From assembly GCA_942486035.1 (NCBI GenBank), contig CALNXK010000130.1:783501-847500 (forward strand): a stretch of 64,000 nt of DNA. The letters are read 5' to 3'. A program made the position numbers and the translations under genes. How positions within the stretch are numbered: position 1 is the first letter of the stretch; the number at the start of each line of letters is the position of its first letter. Shown here one piece after another: positions 53,909 to 64,000 of this stretch. Source of the DNA: Porites lobata. Its lineage: Eukaryota; Cnidaria; Anthozoa; Scleractinia; Poritidae. Below the pieces are notes generated by a model, which saw nothing but the letters and a program-made list of their open reading frames with translations, ran no database searches and had not been told where the DNA came from.

Positions 53909-56900
53909 AAAATGATATTTTTTGATATGAAATAGGGTCAGAATTTCACGGGACTTCCCAGGAGTACCAACCGCCACCCGGGTGATGATAGCAAGCATGC
54001 GGCAATTTGGTTCGAGATAAAAACTATCTAGAAAACGATGGGCGGGGAAAAAATCGCTCCTCCTCCTTTTTTGCAGATGGCACGTGCAGGGGGACTTGGC
54101 ACGTGCTGTTTGCAGTAGCACGACTCACGTTCTTTGTACTGTCGGCAAACTGGTACAAATCATTGAATCTTTTAGCACCAAATATCCCCATACAAATTCT
54201 TCAAACTGATCTCCATACATTTTCCTAAAGAATTAGTTGAAAGAATTTGATAACAGATCAAGCATTTTCTCTTTGGTGATCATTTTATTAGTTCTCATGA
54301 CTCTTCCCTCTATGATGTATTAATTTTGTTGGGAGAAAATTGAGGTTGGTCACCCTCGCGACTTAAAAAGGATATATACGCCGCAGTAGCTGACACAAAA
54401 AACGAAGATAGTAGTGGACAATTGTTTGCTTCTAAAAGAGAAGCCGTGGCGAAGGCATTATATTTTCGAACCTAAAATACCTACGAAGAAAATAATAATT
54501 ATAACAATTCCTATTCTTGAAACCTGGTTGAGAACAGATAGGAGAAAGGCCTTTGTTTTCCCCGGCCCTCAACTAAACAAGTAGCCCGAGGAAGGCCTAT
54601 ATTTGGCCATGTTTTCGGATTCCAGGCCCGCGAGCTGTTGAATCCCCTTTTCAATGGTGATCAGTTCTAATCTTTTCAGGCCAAATTTTGCACCATCATT
54701 TTTAATTAAATTTTAAAATTTTGCATCATCACTTTTTTTTCTCGCAAGCTACAAAAAGAGATGTCATAATTACCAACTTTCCCTCATGCGCCACCCTAGG
54801 TCATAAGGTTAAAAAATATATTCGTAAACATGGTAAACTCACTACGTGCTATAGCTGCTAAGCTATATACGCTATACCTGCATGAGCTCATGTAAGCTGT
54901 GTGTTTTTTTTACAAATGCTGTTATTTTACAGAAGCTCGAGTGTATGCGCTCTTTAACGAGCGCACAATATAGGATAGTGACGTAAGCGCCATTTTCGCG
55001 CAAAAAAATGATGAGCGAAAAGGCGTAGCCTAAGAGCACGTGTAGTCATGTGGGAATTTAAAATGATGAATTCAAGTCACCTATTTAATTGTATAATGGC
55101 AACTGGAGACGAAGTTCATTGGCAATTATGTAAACTGTTAATATGCGTTTTATACTGAGGTTTTAACTGTGACGTTTTCAATTCAATAGTCACCTGCGTG
55201 CGACGCAGGCGATCTGGGGAGGGTAGCGTTGCATGACACACAACGACGACGCACAAAAAGCGATAGCTTATGGGAGAGGCTTGAAACTAAGTCAACTTCA
55301 GTTTGGAAAGGACAACCCTTTTTAGCTCCATAGAATGGCTTGTCACACCTGTTTTTAGAGATTTCGTCGTTTGGACTAAAAAGAAAAAATAACATCATCT
55401 ACCAGCATCTACGTGAAACATTCTTATTATTGGAAAAGGTTGCACTTAACCTCTTGCCCTTTGCTATTTAGGGAAGACCTGATCAGGGTCTATTTAACTG
55501 TTTGCGTTCCGAGGCGCAAAAAAACATGCTAGAATTCACGATCTGTTTTGTTCCGCAAAATGATAAAAACGGAAGTTTCACAGAGGATGATATGCTAAGG
55601 TGTTAAAGTGTTGTATGACCCCCTCAAGTACAAACAAAACAAACAGAGAAGTAGCGATACGGGGTTACTAAAAACTGGTCTGGTCAGATTTGATTATTTT
55701 CTTCACGCATAAAGTAATCTTCTGCTCAATAGATAGTTTCTTATTCATAAATGAAGTACACCACAAAATTTAGATTTGACATTTCAGCCCACGTAATCAA
55801 AGGTTAAAACCACGTTGCATGGTATAACAAAAGCGCCGAAGCGTAGGAAAGATGGTACTTGTGAATAAAAATATTATCTTCTGGCAAAGATGGTTAGCAG
55901 AATGACAAACAATAGAGAAATTTTTTGATGAAATATTAGAGACTACATATAGTTACTCTGAACAGCCGTTTGATGTCAGTAATTTAGTTTAGCGAGGGCA
56001 TAATTGATAGAGCTATTGTTGATATTAGTGCAGGCTTCGCAAATCGCAACATTGGGGCCATCTTCTACTAGAAAAACTCAGCGATCCTGTAAAATTTGTT
56101 AATCCGTTAGTATCACCCATCAGACCAAGAGGCATTCCCGAAAAAAAGATGTGAGGCCTTGCTAAACGAAATGACAGACTTGCCCAGCGATTTTGATAAG
56201 TTCAGTGTATGTTTTACTCAAGTTCCATCTTAACCGTTTGTTTGCTTCATCATCGCTTTGCTGTTAAGGAAAGTATTCCATCCATTTAGCTGATCCGATA
56301 ACACCCCATCGAATCAATGATGTGGTTTTCCCTCTCTTGAAGTAATACTTTAAAATTTGAAGAATTTAAATAGTTTTTTCATCAATTGTAAAATAAATTC
56401 TGGTCATGAGTCAATTCTGGTCATCGGCCATGAGCTCATTCAGCAAAGACATAAATGACTGGTTTCTAACTGAGAGATTTTGAATGGTGGGATTTTCTCC
56501 TTCGTACACATAGCTGGAAAAATCCGGCGAAGCAGGGCATTTTGCATAGCATATTACATAAGCTAGCCCTCAGTTAAAAGGATTTAGCATAATAAACTGG
56601 TCTGCATGCTCTGTCGTCGTAAAAGGAATTAACCGGCAGCATTCTTGTCGAAACGTGTTAATTCCAAGGCTAGCCATGTCATGTTTTGCGCTGAGGTCTG
56701 AACTTTTTGAGCCACGAAAAAACTGAAAGAAAGAAGCTTGCGGCGACAGTGATACCTTAGAAAACTGAAGCAGCAGAAAAAAACAAAGGGAAAGACCTCC
56801 CCCAAATCTGACAAAAAACATCTTCTTGCCAGCAACTGCTAACCATTCTTTCGACTTCCTTTCGATTTTTTGAGTTTTCGGCAGCACATGAATCCGGCGT

Positions 56901-59900
56901 GGCGTGAATAAAATGTGTACTAACTCTGCAAGCCTTTAACGGATCATGACTAAAGCAAACATATTTGGAGCTAGCTGGTAAAGCCTTAAACTGCTAGACT
57001 TAATGGCTGTACTGACAGGCTTAGAACTAAACCCACATTAATAACACCCAATATAAGCTAATATAGGGAAAAACTTAACGAAAAAAAATTCATGAAATTT
57101 AAATTCATCTTGGCAGAAGTGCAACAAAAGATATTGTCCACCATCGGAAACATAACCATGATCCTTGAACAAGAGATCGGACGATTTTGTCATTTCATGA
57201 TCGAGCAGATTCCTAACAGATTCTTAAAGTCCTCTTTTGGGCTGAGTTTGGACGTTTGGGGGGAAAAGCTTAGGAAACCAACCAAGTTGCCAATACAACA
57301 TTCTACAGAGTAAACAAACAGTTAGTCAAGAAAAAAAATACATCTAATCGGAAACGTAGGTACCACCGATTTATAAACTAAACACAAAACAACTAAATCA
57401 TAACTGCTGACAAAGCCGACATTTCAGCAACATCAGTAAGAGGGAGTTTTTTCAAGCAGATTGCATCGTGATACTCAAAGGAAACCCGTGCAGAATATTT
57501 TAAATGGACTCTGAAAAAATCTAAGCCAATAGGTTCTAGAAAGGTTTCGCGAACGTATGTGGCCTCTCTCTCTTGTTAAAATTTCTGTTAGTCTATTCTT
57601 CTTGAATAAACATTACAATATCGCAAAGAGAGTTCTATCTCCATGGTTAAGCAGCTAGTGATCGTTTCAAACCATTTCTTTTTTTCAAAAAGATAGTTTG
57701 TCACTTTGCGTTACATCCCAAATTCAAACTTTCTGAAGAGCAAGGTATTGAGGGACGAGTGTTTGGCCTGAAAAGGCCAACGATTTCTCATGTTACTTTT
57801 TCAGGAGAAATAAAACTAAAACAGCGTGTCAGGACTGAAATTCCTTCCGTGGACACTTACACATGGCGAAAAAAAAAACAAAACAAAACGCATATCAACA
57901 AGACGACGGGACCAAGACAGTTCATCCTTTATATGGAAATCACTTTACACGGGTCTCCCGCAAAACCGCTTTAATTCGTGTTTCATGCCACACTTGCAAC
58001 TTCCATTAAAGCCACCGAAAAAAACATCACATACACAGCAGCATATTTTTAATCACGCAGAGACTAGTGTAGATGGGTAGCCCTTTAGTGGCAGACAAGG
58101 GATTAAGATAAAAATAAAACTAATCAAGGCAAGGGAAGAAGAATATTGCTTAAACGACGTGGGCTAAATCTACGGGTATTCAAATTCTTTATCAATTAAA
58201 AAAGGCCATAGGGGGTGCTTCTGCGGTATAATTACACGTTCCTTTTTCTTGCACTGTCAACTGCCCCTAATTTCTTTTTAGTTTATTGTATTTAACAACA
58301 ACTGTGTAAATAAAATCGCGTGATGACTGTTGTAAACAAACTAAGGGACAAACACGCGACGTATTCAGTTTTTGTCCGTTTCAAAACAGGTCTTGCGGTT
58401 TGCTTGGGTTTAAACAACGGAGCTATCAGGAGCAGCGAGCAGCATATTGTCTGGTTCTAACTTTTCAGTGCATTCAAAAAAATCCTATGATATGACGATT
58501 CAAATGAGACCCCATTGGCAGTACTTTTACATAATATTGTTCATTTTCATTATCCTTCAAAATAAAGCTTATTTGCAATTGTTCTAACGTTTTGATTTGA
58601 GGTACTCATTTTTGGGATAAAAATGGATTTTACCTGACCTAACCTAAGAATTTTAGGCTTCAGCTTTTATGGGACATCACTCTCTCACCCAATTTTTGTT
58701 TGCTGAGTTAGCAATGGCGTAATTAAACGATATTTGTCGCCATTTAAGCTTTCCTGTTTATCGCGGTAAGTTCACTGTATCATTACACAACTCGGTCAAA
58801 GGCTCTTGACATCACTCGCACAGAGCAGCTGCGTATTCCACAGCTTTAAATATGACACAATTTTAAGTTTTGTTTTGCTTATGCTTCGACAAGAAGACTC
58901 TTATAACTTGCACCGTTTTGACATATTTATAGACGCCCACTTGAGAGATTTCTGATACTTTCATCTTGTGTTGACATGCATATATTTTTCGCAAAGATCA
59001 TGACTTACAGCATGCGTTCTTGTGGAATAACAAGTGCCTTTTTAAGTGGGCGAACCTCGAGGCTGTCATAAGATTAAACCGCGAGGAACTATTAACCCCG
59101 TATTCAGTTCTAAGTGAGCCAATATTCAGTTCCTTTCACAGCTGGGTACATTACAATGTTTTTATGCCTATGAAATCGCCCCTCACTACATGTTTTGTCA
59201 GGCAAAAAGCTAAGTTTCTTTGTCTAACTAAATATTAAATTATGTAGTCAAATTCAGTGGGGTCACGCTGGGACTTTTTCGGTCAGTTTCTTTTTTGCTG
59301 CGGCACGTCTTTTTATTTTTCCTGTTATAGTGAACTGATTTCTAATACTTTTAACTTTGCTTTTTCTAATAAACCAGTCAGCGAATTGAAAGGCTAATAA
59401 TATCAATTTGGGGTTTGTTCGCGGCACAATTTTTTTAAAATTTTTTTTTGTACTCGCGGAAGCGAATTGAACTACTATCCTTTAATCCACTGTTATTAAC
59501 CCTCACAAATGCCATCTTGTCGGACTGGCTAACGAAAATAATACTGACTAATCTTTCATTTTAATAGATCTAGTATTTACCCCTGCAGGGATTTTAAGAA
59601 AGGAAGGCAATATGGCAGAGAATTATTAATACGTCACTTATATCATGTTTTCGCGTTCTTTTAAACTTTATCGCCTCTATTCCAACTCAAACAGTTTTTC
59701 AATCAGCCGAATCCGCCTTGGACTCAATCACTAAGACCGAATCCAAGTTCACAGAGAGAAAGAAAAATATCGAAAAATAGTTGTTTACGTCCTCTATAAC
59801 TGTGCTATAAAATGTCGCATTACTGAGGAAATTTGTGACGTTCTAGTCGTGCAGCAGAGAAATGAAACAATAAGTGTGACTTACATGAAAACTGATTATT

Positions 59901-60868
59901 ATCATGCTTATCAAAAACTGTTTCTTCTTTTACAATTCGCCTTTCTGTTGCCGTTGTGCGTCTTAAACGTTCCGTAAACTCCCTCAGTAATAAACCGGAA
60001 CGATCTACGGACATGCTTTTGGTTCCATGAAAACACGACGAGGCCTGACACCCAACCTCTATACTAATTCTATTTTCTAGTTTTTAAAGCTATTCTTTTA
60101 CTTTCAATCTTCCCCACATTTGACGTTCGTACAGGTAAAATTAAACCTCGCTGAAGACTGAATCATCGTCAAAAAAAAAAACACATGACCTACGTAGTAT
60201 TTCAGCAGTATCGTCCCTGATTTAAGAGCCTTGTAGGCTATTAAAGTAAACCACCGGCGAGACCAGTTTGATTTCAAAGCTGGCCGCTAGCGTTTATTGT
60301 TCAGTAATCCCGCAATTTATCCTAAATACTTGTTTCCCTCGCTCTTCATCCAATTTAGTTATGCATGCACTTGGCTGCACTTGACTACTATACAACACGA
60401 CTTAACACTTTGTCACCCGAGAGGGGTGGGTGGGGATTAAATAACACAACAGCAGCATTCAGCGCTTTCGCGAAACTAAAAGTCAAAATTCGAATCACAC
60501 GGATCCAAATACTGGGCACCAATGCCACTGAAACTCAGGTAGACTGGTATAAAAGAGCAAAAATGCTTACATCAAAGCTTCTCTTTCATGTTCAGTGTTA
60601 TGAAATCTCCAACGAAGTGTTCGTCTACAAAGACACTTATTAATGTTGTTATACACGTTTTCATCGGGGGGGGGGTGGGGGGAGGAGGGCGGTTAGCAAA
60701 CGTACCAGAATGTAAAGTAAAGTGTTCTACAGTCAATCCAAAAAATGGATCAATTCATAAAAATAGAAAGTAACTAAGTTGGGATCCTGAACTGAATTAC
60801 ACATTTGCCCCAAAGATACTACGATAGGGTCTACAATTGGCCACAGGATAGACTATAATGGGGTAGGG
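53909..60868. other. Gene-free stretch
   Basis: Nothing I can support as a gene. It is AT-rich with short frames of up to about 105 codons that have no recognisable motifs. A G-rich run lies at 60666-60692 and could form a G-quadruplex. Confidence 0.4.
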
Positions 60869-60945
60869 GCTCTTAGAGGCCGGCGGCACATACCCAGCAA
60901 AAATTAACCCAAGTACCCCCCTTCCGGGGGGTTTTCATAAGGTCC
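60869..60945. repeat. Partial copy of the GGCGGCACATACCC element end
   Basis: GGCGGCACATACCC is followed by AAAATTAACCCAAGTACCCCCC and a short CCGGGGGG. It matches the right end of the element at 52690-52735 in order and orientation. I found no matching left end nearby. Confidence 0.55.
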
Positions 60946-63900
60946 TGTTTGACTGCACTTTGACTGGATTTTGAAGAGAACATAGGTTGCGTTCCTGTCT
61001 ACTTCAAAAGCAATTAGCTCAAATTTAAACCAGGTCCCTGTGACTTAAAGTCTGACTCAGCTCAGTCCTTGTGCAGACATTTTATTACATAAGAATCGTC
61101 TCGTAACTGGTAACCTTATCAAAAGACCTTTCTCCGCAGAGTTTACGACTTGTTTACAGCGACAGGGAAACTTTTGGACTCTTAAATTAGACAGCTTATT
61201 AGCCCTTATTCATTCGAATCAAAATAGGTCCTTTATTTTTCATGGCTGAATTTGCTAAAGATCCCACCAAAGTTCTGGCCGTGGAGTCTGTAGACAAAAT
61301 CCTATGGAGTTACTATTCGAATAAAACCTCTTTAGCAGTAGACAGAACTTTGATAACCATTTTTTTAAAAAATGAAATAGGGATTTTTTTTTCTTGTTTT
61401 TACACAACAATAATGATGACCAACAATATGAACTTTACTAAATGCTTCCGGTGCGGTTTCAATCTCAAACAATAGTTGCTTTGTATTTTAGATGAGTCAT
61501 ATGATTAACAGTATATTGCTCTGATGGCTTACTGGGTGAGTTTTTAGTGTTAAGTACTGCTTAAACCCCTAGAAGTGTCATGCCAAAGAAGGCAAGTAAA
61601 GCTATCTACATTCACTATTTTTTACTGTGCAGTCATTTCTTTCTGTTATCACTGAGGTTTTTTTTTTCGCGCAGAGCAGTCACATTGAAAATTCATGAAT
61701 CGCATATGGATATGACAGTGCAAAGTTCTCCGCACTTTCTACATCAAAACAACATTTAGAGTAAACAACTTTTGTATTTAGGCAGCAGACTAGAAAATGT
61801 TCTGGAGCCTTAGGACATGCAGCTAATCAATTCTATCATGCTTCACATCAAATTCAATCAGATTTAAGTAAATGCAATTATAAAATCTACTGGGGAATTT
61901 AAATATAACCAAAGTAGTCAGTTCTAAATTTCTGAACATTGCCGAAATCGAAATTCAGAGAAATCGTATTCAAAAGGTTGCAAACGTGGGACCAATTAGA
62001 CGTTTACTTTCCGCAAAGATTTTAGATCGTCTACCGGCCTTTTTTCAGTCCAGAGCATTAATTTCCATTTGCCTGTAGTAACCTATTCGGCTTACTAATG
62101 AACCCCAGCTTCTGACAAATGACAGGTACCTAATATCAGCTTTTACCCTACGGTCATAATACGAACTCGCCAGATGATTATAGAGGCACAATATTTGAGC
62201 ACACTTAATGTTATCTCTATCAGTTACACTGTTCTAATTGTGGACCTTGTCAATTTCAAACTCTGGAGCAGTTGTAGGCAGTACGCCGGTTCGATAACAC
62301 CGGTGTCGGCAAAAGTGGTGGCGTTTTTACCCTACGAGCAGAGGTTTCTCTTTTGCATGTTTGTTGAGCATTTACGAAGTCGTTCGCGTCGCTTGTCAGT
62401 CGTGTATAGTCGGGTGATTTGTTATTTGTTTTACACGCCCCAGCGTGGCATTTTCAGCTACATAAAAACGTAGCGTTTTCAACTAAATAAAAGTTGGCCT
62501 TGTCGAGTTGTGCAGTTTTTAGTTCGACCTTAACAATAAGAACAGTTCTGGCGCGATTCGATTCACTACGATGACAAACTGAGTAAAACTGCATGTTAAC
62601 CTTATCTTCAATACTCTGCGATAGAACTTAACAACGAGAGATAGTCTTGTATATACTGCCCAAGAAGTCTCTGTGAACTTTTTAATGCAAAACTATTCTT
62701 AACACAGTTTACAAAGTAATGATTTTTTCTGATTTTTTTTTCTTACGTTAAGTACGGCTAAACATGGTGTCGCGGAAGAACTGAACGGTACTCTTCTTTT
62801 AACTTCGCCATTCTTCTTCATTAGGTTTCACCACAAGATAATCTCTTCCAACAGGCTGCGCTAATTTTCCATGATTTCCCGATGAAACCTCTTGTTTCGA
62901 GACAAGCTGTCTACCTGTTAACAATTGCTCTATCTAAGCCATAACTAAGTATCCAGATTCCTCTTGAAATCAATTAGACCCCCTTGTTTATCTTCTTTGC
63001 TGCCATCCTATAAGGAATTTGTGCTCTTACTTATCAAAAATAACACTTAAATCCCTACTGTGCGCAACATTAAAATTAAGAAGAAAATCACATAATTATT
63101 TCACTTTTGAAAATCCTTTTAAAATCCGTGTGAAAATACTCCCGAGATAAGAGAATCTAAACGGCGCAGGTCGAAAAAAAAACAAAGCAACAACAAAACA
63201 ACAACAAAAAACGGCCCGGGTCGGGATAATTCCGTTCAGATGATCATTACACAAAGTTTTTTGCCCACACTCGTGATTACACCTTTGAGCTAAAGAAACC
63301 ACAAAGGCTACGGTATATAAAAGCAAGTTTTCAAACTTTAGCCGAAATCTCAGCCAATATCATGGTTTCACTGATTAATTTTCTGGTGTTGTTGAAACAA
63401 AAAATACCTGCCCGTCCAGTCGAGTTTTATAAATGTTCCCTAACCCTTAATCCTAACGGCACCGCAGAAGAAAACTCTTTCAGTTTCAATCGATGATTTT
63501 TGTGGAAAATTAAAACATAAAAACCCACCCACATTGTAAAACTCGTCTGATCAGTTGTTTGTGCCAAAAACGTTTTCTCGAGATTTCGATTATGCAGGAT
63601 TATGATGACAAGACACTTCTCCACGACTGTTTGATATTGTCTTCCAGTGTAACCACAGGATACACTGCCAGCTTGATTAAAATCAAAACACTTAACACGG
63701 AAATCTACGTACGTCACTGAGCTTAGATGTTACTGGCAAAAGGATCCCTTAATTAACATATAAATACTCACAAATCGCCCTTTTTTTCTCATGATGGGAA
63801 AACAATCAAAACAACAACAACCCTAGTAAGGCGCTGTATCGTTACAGAGTGAAGAATCAAAAGTTAAAACCATGATCATTGTAGCCCCATTGATTTTTTA

Positions 63901-64000
63901 CTTTTGGATTCTTAATGAGGCTCTTTGTGAGGCTTGATTAACGGGATATTATGTGTGTTCTTAAACGTTTCTCCCCCTCCTCTATTGTTAAGGACAAAAC
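60946..64000. other. Gene-free right end of the window
   Basis: Only short open frames with no recognisable domains, AT-rich sequence and A/T homopolymers. I saw no RNA gene or clear repeat. Confidence 0.4.

Noticed and set aside
59885..60014. Possible first coding exon on the minus strand, ATG at 60014 and a GTAAGT donor at 59884
   Set aside because: The peptide is not recognised and no downstream exon was found; a donor-like hexamer occurs by chance often.

Overview
The window looks like nuclear DNA of an animal, most likely an anthozoan cnidarian and possibly a stony coral. It is AT-rich, the only convincing genes are metazoan rhodopsin-class receptors, and the spacers hold short foldback transposon relics of types I remember as common in coral and sea anemone genomes. 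That assignment rests on memory and gene style; no database was searched.

Between about 2.8 and 48.3 kb lie nine complete single-exon genes for class A, peptide-receptor-like GPCRs: 2810-4348(+), 10288-11595(-), 16080-17381(+), 20161-21663(+), 25640-27265(-), 29667-31139(-), 33940-35184(-), 39516-41498(+) and 47172-48302(-). Several of the longest open frames begin at GTG or TTG. I moved those starts to the first ATG that fits the family. All nine keep N1.50, D2.50, the TM3-ECL2 disulfide, a [DE]R[YF] motif, P5.50, P6.50 and the NP of TM7. All also carry C-x-E-x-W in ECL2, followed by P in eight, as in NPFF/NPY/orexin-type receptors. They form subgroups: 2-5 (numbered left to right) are close relatives with a PLRK-I/L-S tail module; 6 and 9 are a pair; 7 is related to 6 and 9; 1 and 8 are the most divergent.

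Three features mark the array as unusual. Six of nine receptors, on both strands and in different subgroups, end in [E/Q]-T-[D/T/S]-C, which looks like a Cys-terminated PDZ ligand. None of the nine has the TM6 toggle tryptophan W6.48; they carry M, T or R instead. R-K-hydrophobic-S sites recur in the tail or third loop, and in gene 5 the tail carrying them is tandemly duplicated with a 71-residue period. I infer a lineage-expanded receptor set, many of whose members could dock on one PDZ scaffold.

The spacers and the final 15.7 kb show no convincing protein or RNA genes. They hold three copies of a roughly 0.35-0.43 kb repeat with G-rich and C-rich ends, several small inverted-repeat elements, two copies of a GGATTC-rich repeat, a tandem duplication near 37.3 kb, microsatellites, and a 320 bp tract very dense in ATCGAT at 52.97-53.29 kb.
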